Below are positions 34,311 through 43,420 of a stretch of 64,000 bases of DNA, one piece after another. Position 1 is the first letter of the stretch. Every line of letters begins with the position of its first letter. Both the position numbers and the translations under genes were made by a program. The DNA lies in NCBI GenBank assembly GCA_934309145.1, contig CAKRCW010000006.1, forward strand, positions 1-64,000. The letters run 5' to 3'. The notes under the pieces are model-generated. The model was not told the origin of the DNA, searched no databases, and worked only from the letters and a program-made list of their open reading frames with translations. This DNA comes from an uncultured Lachnospiraceae bacterium. Its GTDB lineage: Bacteria; Bacillota; Clostridia; Lachnospirales; Lachnospiraceae.

Positions 34311-35279
34311 ATGACTGTAAGAGACAAGGTACTTGAGGAGTTAGAAAAAAACAGAGGTGAGTATATATCCGGTGAACAGCTTGCAGAAGCTTTATCAGTA
34401 AGTCGTGCTGCTGTGTGGAAAGCCATAAAGAGCCTTAAGGATAAGGGCTTTATGATAGAGGGCGTGAATAATAAGGGCTATAGGCTTAAGGAGGAGACAG
34501 ATGTGCTTTCTGTCAAAGGAGTTGCAGGTTATCTTAATGTGGAAACTCCTGTCAGAGTTGAGGTATATAAGACTGTTACTTCAACTAACCTGCTTGTTAA
34601 GGACAGAGCTTCTGAGCCGGAGGGATTGGTTATAGCGGCAACTGAGCAGACCAATGGTATGGGAAGGCTGGGAAGAACATTTGTCTCACCTGCCGACTCA
34701 GGAATATATTTCAGTATTCTTCTTAAACCGGACATAGACAATAATGAGGTCACGCTCTTGACAACGATAGCCGGTGTGGCTGTATGTGAGGCAATAGAGA
34801 AGTATACTGATAAGAAGCCTATGATAAAATGGGTGAATGATGTATTTATAGATGACAGAAAAGTATGTGGAATACTTACGCAGGCATCATTTAGTATGGA
34901 GAATTTCGAGCCGGAATATGTTGTTGTCGGTATAGGAATTAATCTGTATCATCCGGATGGCGGTTTTAATCCTGAGGTTGATAAGGTGGCAGGCAATGTC
35001 CTTTCGCATAAGGAAGGAGATATTAAGAATAAGATACTTGCAGAGGTTTTGAACAGATACTTTTATTACTATAGTCATTTTAAGAATAAGGAATTTATAC
35101 AGGAATATAGGAGCCGAAGCTTTGTTATAGGCAGGAGAATAAAGGTTGTAGCTCAGAACAGCGAGAGGTACGCTGAGGCTTTGGATGTGGATGATGAGTG
35201 CCACCTTATAGTAAGGTACGATGATGGCAGCGAGGAAACTTTATCTACAGGAGAAATTAGTATAAGACTTAATGTGTAG
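34311..35279 (+). CDS. birA: bifunctional biotin ligase / biotin operon repressor
   Basis: A 322-residue BirA of the regulator type. An N-terminal winged helix (GEYISGEQLAEALSVSRAAV) precedes the ligase domain with TNGMGRLGRTF (biotinyl-AMP loop), SGIYFSILLKP and KWVNDVFIDDRKVCGIL. A short C-terminal SH3-like domain follows. It attaches biotin to carboxylase carrier proteins and can repress biotin uptake or synthesis genes, none of which is in the window. AAGGAGAGG precedes the ATG. Confidence 0.94.
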   Translation: MTVRDKVLEELEKNRGEYISGEQLAEALSVSRAAVWKAIKSLKDKGFMIEGVNNKGYRLKEETDVLSVKGVAGYLNVETPVRVEVYKTVTSTNLLVKDRASEPEGLVIAATEQTNGMGRLGRTFVSPADSGIYFSILLKPDIDNNEVTLLTTIAGVAVCEAIEKYTDKKPMIKWVNDVFIDDRKVCGILTQASFSMENFEPEYVVVGIGINLYHPDGGFNPEVDKVAGNVLSHKEGDIKNKILAEVLNRYFYYYSHFKNKEFIQEYRSRSFVIGRRIKVVAQNSERYAEALDVDDECHLIVRYDDGSEETLSTGEISIRLNV

Positions 35280-35289
35280 AGGAGACAAA

Positions 35290-36468
35290 ATGTTTTACAG
35301 AAAACCGTCATACTATGATGAATTTAAGTGTATTGCAGACAAATGTCCTGACACCTGTTGTGCAGGCTGGAATATAGTTATAGATGATAGGACAATGGAC
35401 AGATACAGAAATCTTGAGAAATCAAAAAAGGAATATGTTTTATCGCATATAGACCTTGATGAGCAGATTTATGTAAGAGATGGAAGTCGTTGCAGCTTCT
35501 TAGATGAGAATAATCTGTGCGAGCTATATTCTGGTCTTGGAGAGAATATGTTTTGTAATACATGCAGACGTTATCCGAGACATTTTGAGGAATATGGCAA
35601 CCTTATAGAGGCTGCCCTTTCATTATCATGTCCCGAAGCGGCAAGGCTCATAGTAGACCGGACAGAGATTGACAGGTATCTTGTTAAAGCGGATGAGACT
35701 AAGAAATCACCTCATCAGAATGAGGTGGACAGAGTTCTTCTTGCCAATCTTTTATCTGTAAGAAAGCATATATTTGATATAATGTCAGACAGGTCATTTG
35801 ACATATATACCAGAATGTACCGCACACTTATTTATGGGGCAAAGGTACAGAAATTAGTTTATCAGTATGAGAAGCTGGGTATTCGTGTAAAGAGAAAAAA
35901 TACTGTGGCTGAATTTATGCTTAAAATAGATATGCTCACAAAAAAGGAGACTCTAAATGCAACTGGCAGGCAGGGTACTCTAAGAAGTATAAGAAGGGAT
36001 AGGAAATCTCTGCTTGATAAGTATTTTGATATGCTGCTTGGGTTAGAAAATATTAACGAGAGATGGCCGGAGCTTGTGAATGATGTGAGAGATACCCTGT
36101 ATCGAGGCTTGAATGATGAGGAATATGTAAGCTTAGCTTCTGAGTTTGATTCTTACATGAGTGATAGAATGTATGAGTATGAGCATATATTTAATTACTT
36201 TATATACACTTATTTCCTTGGTGGAGTGTATGATTACAATATACAGGCAATGGTTAAATTTGCGGTCTTGTCAGTTATAGTTATCCGTGAGCTTGGAATG
36301 TACAGGTGGCTTGTCAATGATAAGAGCTTTACTGTTTCGTCTCAGTTAAGGATATGCTGGATGTATTCAAGACAGATAGAACATTCAGACGATAATCTGA
36401 TGGCATTAGAGGGCATACTTAATGCCCACCCAATGTTTTCAGAAGATAATATTATAAAGATTTTTTGA
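35290..36468 (+). CDS. FliB-type lysine-N-methylase
   Basis: A 392-residue protein with the FliB cysteine pattern: KCIADKCPDTCCAGWNI near the N-terminus, and later CSFLDENNLCELY and MFCNTCRRYPRHFE. The cysteines probably bind an Fe-S cluster. FliB methylates flagellin lysines in Salmonella, but no flagellar gene is in the window, so the target is unknown. GAGGAGA lies before ATG 35290; the frame opens six codons earlier, overlapping birA. The end overlaps the convergent PHP gene by 17 bases. Confidence 0.85.
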   Translation: MFYRKPSYYDEFKCIADKCPDTCCAGWNIVIDDRTMDRYRNLEKSKKEYVLSHIDLDEQIYVRDGSRCSFLDENNLCELYSGLGENMFCNTCRRYPRHFEEYGNLIEAALSLSCPEAARLIVDRTEIDRYLVKADETKKSPHQNEVDRVLLANLLSVRKHIFDIMSDRSFDIYTRMYRTLIYGAKVQKLVYQYEKLGIRVKRKNTVAEFMLKIDMLTKKETLNATGRQGTLRSIRRDRKSLLDKYFDMLLGLENINERWPELVNDVRDTLYRGLNDEEYVSLASEFDSYMSDRMYEYEHIFNYFIYTYFLGGVYDYNIQAMVKFAVLSVIVIRELGMYRWLVNDKSFTVSSQLRICWMYSRQIEHSDDNLMALEGILNAHPMFSEDNIIKIF

Positions 36469-37291
36469 TTTCATCTAATAGGTGCATGCTTATTTTCATG
36501 CCACCGCGTCCCTTACCCATCTGGATATTAGGCTTAACCGCACCATGGAAGTCTGAGCCTCCAGATATACCTAAGCCAAGTTTCATAGCCATTGACCTTA
36601 GCTTGTCGCTCTCATATGCATTGTTAGATGAGTGGTAAGCCTCAACTCCCTTTAAACCGAGTGATTTAAGGTAGATAAGCAGCTCCTCTATCTGGGCATA
36701 GCCTAAGTGATAGAGCAGGGGATGTGCTAAAAATGCACCCTTACTGTAGGTTGTGAGTATTTTCATAGCTGTCTCGCAGGTAACTTGGGGCTTAGGAAGA
36801 TAGTATTTGCAGCCTATTCCTATATATTTCTTGAAAGCAGCCTCTTTGTCCTTGCAGACACCTTCCTCAACGAGAACTCTTGCAAAATGAGCACGAGTGA
36901 TAACACTGTCAGGGTTTCCATGTAAGAGCTTCTCCATAGTGACAGGCAATCCGTCAGCCTGCATGAGCTCTACCATTTTAAGGTTTCTTCCCTCGCGGGC
37001 CATTTTTAGTTCGCTTAGTTCTTCGTTTAGTGCAGGGTTGGTATAATCCATGTAAAAGCCAAGAATGTGAACCTCCCTGTTGTTGTAGTAACATGAAAGC
37101 TCTATGCCTGGAACAACCTCTAGTGGCTTATCCTTGGTATATTCCAGTATTTCAGGTATTCCATCGATGGTATCGTGGTCTGTAAGTGCGATTGCTGACA
37201 ATCCCATGCGCATGGCTTCATCAGCAACCTCTGTAGGTGTAAGTGAACCATCAGATGCATTTGAATGAACATGTAAATCTATTAGCTCCAT
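36452..37291 (-). CDS. PHP domain phosphoesterase (RNase AM/TrpH-like)
   Basis: A 279-residue protein with the PHP metal-binding motifs DLHVHSNASDGSLTP, ALTDHDTIDG, the GIELSC glutamate and, near the C-terminus, GISGGSDFHG. Relatives are 3',5'-nucleoside bisphosphate phosphatases that also trim RNA 5' ends. It is the last gene of a minus-strand group with hslO and a methyltransferase, 42 bases after hslO. Confidence 0.88.
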   Translation of the reverse strand: MELIDLHVHSNASDGSLTPTEVADEAMRMGLSAIALTDHDTIDGIPEILEYTKDKPLEVVPGIELSCYYNNREVHILGFYMDYTNPALNEELSELKMAREGRNLKMVELMQADGLPVTMEKLLHGNPDSVITRAHFARVLVEEGVCKDKEAAFKKYIGIGCKYYLPKPQVTCETAMKILTTYSKGAFLAHPLLYHLGYAQIEELLIYLKSLGLKGVEAYHSSNNAYESDKLRSMAMKLGLGISGGSDFHGAVKPNIQMGKGRGGMKISMHLLDEIKKSL

Positions 37292-37333
37292 AGTGTAAAC
37301 TCCGTTTTCTTTGTGTTAATAAAATAACTGTTT

Positions 37334-38200
37334 TTATTTAACTGTTCCGCTCTTAAGTATGTTGAGAAGCTCCTCAGGTGAGAAGGTGTACTTGGTTCTA
37401 CAGAAATCACATACAACCTCAACAGGCTTGTTATCCTCTATCATGGAGGCAATTTCCTTTCTTCCAAGGCTTATTACTGCCTGCTCTACACGCTCCTTGC
37501 TGCAATCACATACATATGCGCAAGGCATTGTGTCGGTTATCTCTGTATCATATCCGTCGAACAGTTTATTGATAATTTCCTCAACTGATTTGCCCTGCTC
37601 AAGCAGAGTTGTAAATGAGAAGTCCTTAAGCCTTTTTTCAAGCTCATCAATGAGACCGTCCTCCGCAAATGGCATGAGCTGTATTATAAAGCCTCCGGCA
37701 TTTGAAACTGAGGTGTCAGCGTTCTGTAATACTCCTAAGGCAACAGAGGATGGAACCTGGTCACTTGTTGCAAAGTAATATGTTAAATCCTCCGCAATCT
37801 CGCTTGATACAAGATGTGTCTCTCCGACATAAGGCTCTTTTAAGCCTATATCCTTGATTACACTCATAACACCAAGGTCAACAGCCTTTGCTACATCCTT
37901 TGCAGGAAGCATAACCTCCGGCTCGCTGACATAACCCTTCACATGGCCTTTTGAATCGGCAGTTACAAGCATACCCTGAATAGGTCCCTGACACTGGATT
38001 CGGATAGTGAGCTTGTCTGTATCGTTTTTGCACATTGCACCCATTAAAAGTCCACCAGTCAAAAGCCTTCCAAGAGCATTTGTTACAACCGGACTTGTCT
38101 TGTGTGTAATTCTTGCTTTTTCTACAGTTTCTGTTGTGTTGCAGGCGAAGAAACGTACCTGCTTCTCTGCCGCCATACCTCTTATAATATAATCTGACAT
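37334..38200 (-). CDS. hslO: redox-regulated chaperone Hsp33
   Basis: A 288-residue chaperone that is switched on by disulfide formation. The N-terminus has RFFACNTTETVEKARITHKT and the C-terminal zinc switch is CDCSKE...VCDFCRTKY (C-x-C and C-x2-C). Length and motifs are typical. It begins three bases after the methyltransferase stop, so the two are cotranscribed. Confidence 0.95.
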   Translation of the reverse strand: MSDYIIRGMAAEKQVRFFACNTTETVEKARITHKTSPVVTNALGRLLTGGLLMGAMCKNDTDKLTIRIQCQGPIQGMLVTADSKGHVKGYVSEPEVMLPAKDVAKAVDLGVMSVIKDIGLKEPYVGETHLVSSEIAEDLTYYFATSDQVPSSVALGVLQNADTSVSNAGGFIIQLMPFAEDGLIDELEKRLKDFSFTTLLEQGKSVEEIINKLFDGYDTEITDTMPCAYVCDCSKERVEQAVISLGRKEIASMIEDNKPVEVVCDFCRTKYTFSPEELLNILKSGTVK

Positions 38201-38203
38201 GGA

Positions 38204-39013
38204 TTAATCCTCCTTATTGTAGTTATCTGCAAATGCCTTTTTTGCACCGGAAACAGTATGCTCCCTTGCAATGATATATATGCGGTCATTATCCTCGGTA
38301 GCAGGAGTGTGCGTAAAAGCATCATATGCTGCTATAAGCTCCATTCCCGATTCCTTTACAAGGCCTGTTATCTCATTTAAGGTATATCCTCTCTGGACAT
38401 GAACCTCCTCATATTTTCTGTATAAATCGTCACCTGATTCATCATTTACGCGAAAGAAGAGTGTAAGCAAAAGCTCATTTATATTCTCCTCATCGTCGTA
38501 CAGGTTGTCCCATATAAAGCTCACGTTGTCACGATTTTCAGCAATAGTTGTATCTGCAATCTCCTCGTAGTAATGTTTTGTATGAAAATCAAATATCATA
38601 AGTCCGCCTGTGTCGAGATAGTTATTGCACAGTGTAAATACCTGAAGAAGCTCGTCTGGCTCGGTTATATAATTGACACTGTCACACAGGGAAATAATAG
38701 CCTTTACTGTACCATATAATTCAAAGTCACGCATATCCTGACACAGATATAAGGTGTTAGAATTATTCTGCTCTTTTTTTCTGTTTGCTATTTCAAGCAT
38801 GGCAGGTGAGTTGTCAATACCAATCATCTCGTATCCGGCAGCAGACAGCTGCTCAGTGATATTGCCGGTTCCACAGCCAAGCTCGGCAATGATTCCATCA
38901 TCTATGTTGTATTCTGATAAGAGACCGTGGAGATAGTGAAACCATTCCTCATACGGAATGTTGTCCATCAGCTCGTCATATACGGTTGCAAAGCTTGTGT
39001 ATGAATCATCCAT
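38204..39013 (-). CDS. class I SAM-dependent methyltransferase
   Basis: A 269-residue protein with the Rossmann motif I AELGCGTGNITEQL, motif II YEMIGIDNSPAML and YLCQDMRDFEL. It is of the type often annotated as a small-molecule or tRNA methyltransferase; the substrate is unknown. It is the first gene of the operon with hslO and the PHP gene. The start follows AGGAGAAC. Confidence 0.88.
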   Translation of the reverse strand: MDDSYTSFATVYDELMDNIPYEEWFHYLHGLLSEYNIDDGIIAELGCGTGNITEQLSAAGYEMIGIDNSPAMLEIANRKKEQNNSNTLYLCQDMRDFELYGTVKAIISLCDSVNYITEPDELLQVFTLCNNYLDTGGLMIFDFHTKHYYEEIADTTIAENRDNVSFIWDNLYDDEENINELLLTLFFRVNDESGDDLYRKYEEVHVQRGYTLNEITGLVKESGMELIAAYDAFTHTPATEDNDRIYIIAREHTVSGAKKAFADNYNKED

Positions 39014-39145
39014 TTATTGTGTTCTCCTATAAGCTCAGGTCATATTTTATCTTACTTCCCTGTAGATTATAATGTAAAAATAAAGTAAATACAAGGCTGT
39101 CAAAGGCTAAACTATGATATGTCACAAACTAAAATATGATACTTC

Positions 39146-39174
39146 TTGATGTTAGTGGTTTTATGTGCTATGTT
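39146..39174 (+). promoter_or_regulatory. predicted promoter of the LTA-synthase-like gene
   Basis: TTGATG (39146-39151), 17-bp spacer, TATGTT (39169-39174) with an extended TGC. A direct repeat of AAACTA and TATGATA blocks lies just upstream. Confidence 0.4.
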
Positions 39175-39222
39175 TTGGTACAGATTAAAGATATATCATA
39201 GATAAATGGAGACGAGAATTAA

Positions 39223-41301
39223 ATGGGAATTAAGAATTTAAAGGCTGATGAACGGATAATAAATAATTTAGCAATATTTAGGTGTATGCTGTTTGCTTTG
39301 TCCGGAATGTATGTGGAGCTTGTGTTTCATGTGGCAATCTACGGAATGACTGGTAAGGAAGCTATAATACCTGTGCTGTTTGGGATGGCGGCATTTATGG
39401 TGGCAGGAGTGATATGCTCACTGTTTTCCAAGCTTGTAAATAGAATTCTCGGATATTTATTTATGGCTGTGCTGTGTATATATTATATCACGCAGCTTAT
39501 TTACTATAGAATCTTTGACACATTTTTAAGTCTTGTCTCTGTTGGCGGTGCTGAAAATGCGATGAATTTCAAGGTGGTTTTATTTGAAAAGCTGCGGCAG
39601 AATGTTTTGTATATAATAGCACTTATTTTACCGGTTATTCTGCTTGTGATTCTTGATATATTTGTATTTAGGACTAATAGGCTTAAGGGGAAAAGGCTGG
39701 TGGCTGTAGCATTGTCCTGTGTGCTTGGCTTTGTAATTGCCATTTCCATATTGCCTTTATGTGGAAGAAATAATTACTCGCCATATGATTTGTTTCATAA
39801 CAGATATGTGCTTGAATTGTCTATGGAAAAGCTTGGCGTAATGGTTACTACAGCGAAGGATGGGATAGAGCTTATTTCAGGAGGCAGCGATAATAAAAAT
39901 ACGTTTGTTATTAATAATGATATGGAAAATAAACCAGATTATTTCACCTATATAATAGGCTCATCCAAAACGCCGCTATATGATGAGGATGGTAAGAGAT
40001 ATGTGGTGTACAAGCCACAGACAGATAACAGCATAGATTTTAAAGCAGTTTATGAAAACTCGGATGATGAGACATTGAAAAATCTGACTGCATATTTATC
40101 TAATCTTGAACCGACAATGGATAATAATTATACAGGGCTTTTTGAGGGGTATAATGTTGTATTTGTGACCGCTGAGAGCTTAAGTCCGTATGCTGTCTCG
40201 GAGGAATGGACGCCAACTCTTTATAAGATTATGAATGATGGCTTTGTGTATAATAATTTCTACAATCCACGCTGGTATCACAGCACAATAGATGGAGAGT
40301 ATGTTAATTGTCTAGGGCAGTATCCTTGTTCATCTGACTGGAGTTTTTATAAATCTGCTGAGACGTATCAGCCGTATGCTCTTGGAAATGCAATGGGGGA
40401 GCTTGGATATACATGCAAGGCTTACCACGATTTCACATTTTATTATTATAATAGAAGTGAGACACACGCTAATATGGGCTATGATTTTAAGGCGATTGAT
40501 TATGGTCTTGAGCTTCCGTATTACACGCCATACTCTGATTTGGATATGATGAAGGCTGCCTGTGATGATTTTATCGATGATGAGCCATTTGTGGCATATT
40601 TTATGACATTCAGCGGACACCTCCCATATAACTATGGCTACAACGCCATGAGTGTAAAAAACAGGGAGGAGGCAGAGAGTAAGACGAAGGACATGGGCTT
40701 GTCTGAAGAAGCTGTGGCATATATTGCCTCACAGATGGAGCTTGACAAAGCATTGGAATACCTTATGGATGAGCTTGATAAGGCGGGAAAGCTTGATAAT
40801 ACAGTGTTTATTGTCACTCCGGATCATTATCCTTATGGACTTACCAAGACTACCTTTAATGAGCTCGCCGGCTTTGATGCCTATGATGACCATTTTGAAC
40901 TGCATAAATCATGCCTTGGAATATGGAGTAAGGCTATGGAAGATGGAACGCTTACGCTTAGGGACGGAACAAAGGTTGACGGTGCGGTTACGACAGATAA
41001 GCTTTGTGCAAGCGTTGATATATTGCCTACTATACTTAATATGCTTGGGGTAAAGTATGATTCAAGGCTGCTGGCAGGACATGATATTATGTCTGATGGA
41101 AACGAGCTTGTTATCTTTGCAGACCATAGCTTTATAACTGATAAGCTTAAATATAATACCTCTACAGGTGAGGTTACATATCTGGTTGATAAAAGTGAGG
41201 TACCGGATGATTATATAGATGAGATGATTGAGAAGGTGGAGAATATTTTATATATGTCTGATGAGATAATAGATGAGGATTATTTTAAGGTGGTGTATTA
41301 G
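39223..41301 (+). CDS. LTA synthase family sulfatase
   Basis: A 692-residue membrane enzyme with five N-terminal helices (residues 15-190) and an extracytoplasmic alkaline-phosphatase-like domain. Catalytic features are TAESLSPYAVS (metal Glu, about 316), WYHSTIDGEY with the nucleophile Thr (about 352) and TPDHYPYG (metal Asp-His, about 532). It should polymerise or transfer glycerol phosphate, making lipoteichoic acid or a related polymer. GAGACGAG is a modest ribosome site. There is no strong terminator after it. Confidence 0.88.
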   Translation: MGIKNLKADERIINNLAIFRCMLFALSGMYVELVFHVAIYGMTGKEAIIPVLFGMAAFMVAGVICSLFSKLVNRILGYLFMAVLCIYYITQLIYYRIFDTFLSLVSVGGAENAMNFKVVLFEKLRQNVLYIIALILPVILLVILDIFVFRTNRLKGKRLVAVALSCVLGFVIAISILPLCGRNNYSPYDLFHNRYVLELSMEKLGVMVTTAKDGIELISGGSDNKNTFVINNDMENKPDYFTYIIGSSKTPLYDEDGKRYVVYKPQTDNSIDFKAVYENSDDETLKNLTAYLSNLEPTMDNNYTGLFEGYNVVFVTAESLSPYAVSEEWTPTLYKIMNDGFVYNNFYNPRWYHSTIDGEYVNCLGQYPCSSDWSFYKSAETYQPYALGNAMGELGYTCKAYHDFTFYYYNRSETHANMGYDFKAIDYGLELPYYTPYSDLDMMKAACDDFIDDEPFVAYFMTFSGHLPYNYGYNAMSVKNREEAESKTKDMGLSEEAVAYIASQMELDKALEYLMDELDKAGKLDNTVFIVTPDHYPYGLTKTTFNELAGFDAYDDHFELHKSCLGIWSKAMEDGTLTLRDGTKVDGAVTTDKLCASVDILPTILNMLGVKYDSRLLAGHDIMSDGNELVIFADHSFITDKLKYNTSTGEVTYLVDKSEVPDDYIDEMIEKVENILYMSDEIIDEDYFKVVY

Positions 41302-41514
41302 TAGGAAAAATAGTTAAAAGATCTCTGTAAATACAAATCTCTATAAAACTGGAGCTTGAGCAGACGATTTTTATCTTATAATTCCTGAATTCGCTTATCT
41401 TTATTTATGTCTGAAGATACAGAACTGGAATAACTCTACTTTAATTCGATATGAACAAATTGCAAATGAACTATTTTGATGTAAAATGTAATTAGCAAGT
41501 AACGGAGGATAAGT

Positions 41515-42981
41515 ATGAGAGACTATAGTTTTGGAAATTTTATCAGTACACTACGAGAGAGAAAAGGCCTGTCTCAATATCAGTTGGGTGTACTTGTCGG
41601 CGTTTCAGACAAAGCGGTGTCAAAGTGGGAAAATGGCGCTTCGAAGCCGCGAACCAATATTATCAGAAAACTATCGGAGGTATTGGATGTAAGCGTTGAT
41701 GAACTGTTGACTTGTGAATATGTGACTTTGAATACAAAAAGAAAGGACTTATTTGCAATGAAAAAAGAAATTATAAAACAGGCAGAACAAAGACTCAGAG
41801 AAATTTATGGAGAGTTGGTTCCAATAAGCATCATGAATCGTTTTAATCTGGAGAAACTTATGCTTGAAAATAATGATGCTGTTTTGTGGATGGGATTTTT
41901 GGGAAAACTTCAGGAACTGTTTAGCAAGGAAGATATATATTTTGAGTTAAGAAGCCCGCAGACAGAGGCATCATTTATGGCATGGCTGCTTGGATGTACG
42001 ATTGTAAATCCATTGCCGGCACATTATTATTGTCCAAAGTGTAAAAAGGTTGAGTTTGTACAAGGAGAACTGTGTGGGTTAGATTTACCAGATAAGAAAT
42101 GCAGTTGTGGCAGTCAATTTTCAAAAGATGGATTTACGATAGATGCCATGAATATGTACCCAATTAGTAATAGGCATGAATTACATGTCCCAAATAAAGG
42201 GATTGAATTAGCTAAAAAATATATTAATGAGTATTTTGAAGGGTATGGACTTATTCGAGAGATAGTGATTGGAGATGAAAATGGGGATGCTGATTCATCT
42301 GATTATTCAGTAGTGAGATATGTGCTAGTATCAGCGGAACAAGCGAAAGCATATCCAAACGAAAAGACAATTGTAGATGGCGAGACATATATGAATATAA
42401 TGCGAGAAATGCCCGGTGTAACACTTGTTGAGTATCGGGGTAAGCAAGCAGGCAGCGTATACGGAAGAGATTTAAATATTTCAAGAAAACAGATTGAGGA
42501 TTTTTATGAGTGTGCTGTCAAGTCAGGATATTTTAAGAGCCCCTATCGTGACATATGCTTAGATAGTGCGATTAAATGTATCTCAAAACCGAAATTTTCT
42601 GATATTATAGCACTTTGTGGATGCTTACATGGTACGAGTGTATGGGAAGATAATGCAGAAGTATTGTTGGAGGATGGAATACCGCTTGATAAGATTATTT
42701 CATGCAGAGAGGATGTTTATCACTATCTCTACAAAATGATGAATGGCAAGTGTTGTGATAATCCTTCTGGTCAGGCGTATGAGATAAAAGAAGCGGTAAG
42801 AAAGGGAAGATATTCTAATGGTCGTATGCCAGCAGATGTGGAAAATCTTTTGCTTGAATGTGATGTGCCGAAATGGTATGTCGAAAGCATGAAGAAAATA
42901 AAGTATTTGTTTCCTAAGACGCATCTTATAACAATCGTAAAAAGGGATATTGTTAATTATATCGAAAATAATGCACAATAG
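41515..42981 (+). CDS. HTH protein fused to a PolC-like polymerase core
   Basis: A 488-residue protein. Residues 1-68 are an XRE helix-turn-helix (FISTLRERKGLSQYQLGVLV, SDKAVSKWENGASKP). The rest resembles the catalytic core of DNA polymerase III PolC: AEQRLREIYGELVP, then VNPLPAHYYCPKCKKVEF and LDLPDKKCSCGSQFSKDG (zinc cysteines kept), then KFSDIIALCGCLHGTSVWED, ISCREDVYHYL and VPKWYVESMKKIKYLFPKTH. Where PolC has the catalytic PDIDLNF, this protein has NRHELHV, so polymerase activity is unlikely. The link to PolC comes from family memory and a clear motif order. Role unknown; the neighbourhood suggests defence. Confidence 0.8.
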   Translation: MRDYSFGNFISTLRERKGLSQYQLGVLVGVSDKAVSKWENGASKPRTNIIRKLSEVLDVSVDELLTCEYVTLNTKRKDLFAMKKEIIKQAEQRLREIYGELVPISIMNRFNLEKLMLENNDAVLWMGFLGKLQELFSKEDIYFELRSPQTEASFMAWLLGCTIVNPLPAHYYCPKCKKVEFVQGELCGLDLPDKKCSCGSQFSKDGFTIDAMNMYPISNRHELHVPNKGIELAKKYINEYFEGYGLIREIVIGDENGDADSSDYSVVRYVLVSAEQAKAYPNEKTIVDGETYMNIMREMPGVTLVEYRGKQAGSVYGRDLNISRKQIEDFYECAVKSGYFKSPYRDICLDSAIKCISKPKFSDIIALCGCLHGTSVWEDNAEVLLEDGIPLDKIISCREDVYHYLYKMMNGKCCDNPSGQAYEIKEAVRKGRYSNGRMPADVENLLLECDVPKWYVESMKKIKYLFPKTHLITIVKRDIVNYIENNAQ

Positions 42982-43031
42982 AACAGTGGATGAAAAAGAG
43001 CATTTTTGTAAAATAGTCTGAATGATGGCAG

Positions 43032-43069
43032 AAAGGTGGTGGTTTGGATTATAGTACTACCACTTTTTG
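43032..43069 (+). terminator. terminator after the HTH-PolC-like gene
   Basis: AAAGGTGGTGGT pairs, with wobbles, with ACTACCACTTTTT, ending in a T run. Confidence 0.6.
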
Positions 43070-43236
43070 TCGTTTTGGTGTAAAATAAAAACATATTTTT
43101 GACCGAAAAAATTTGAATATTCATAGTGCGAGTACTGATTTATGACAGTTGCTTTGTATAGGATGTAGATACAAAGAAACGGAAACAAAAAGCATTGAAT
43201 TGTAAGATTTACAGAGGCAATCATTATGAAGTATAG

Positions 43237-43401
43237 GCATTTAACCACAGGTCAGGTAGTACTGTTGATAATCGGTATGATTATGCAACTGGCGTGGATA
43301 ATGCCAATTATGAAAAGGTAAATTATGCGAAATTCCAAGGTGTGGAAGTGGCACAGGAAGGTAAGAAAGCATTAAAAGTGGATTTGCTGGCAAAGATATA
43401 A
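43237..43401 (+). pseudogene. unidentified C-terminal coding remnant
   Basis: After an in-frame stop at 43234 the frame stays open for about 54 codons and reads like coding sequence (DNRYDYATGVDNANYEKVNY, then FQGVEVAQEGKKALKVDL), ending at 43401. There is no start codon signal. I do not recognise the family. The rest of the 42982-43420 gap shows only the terminator and nothing else I can support. Confidence 0.3.
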
Positions 43402-43420
43402 GCAGGAGGTTTTGTTGTAA

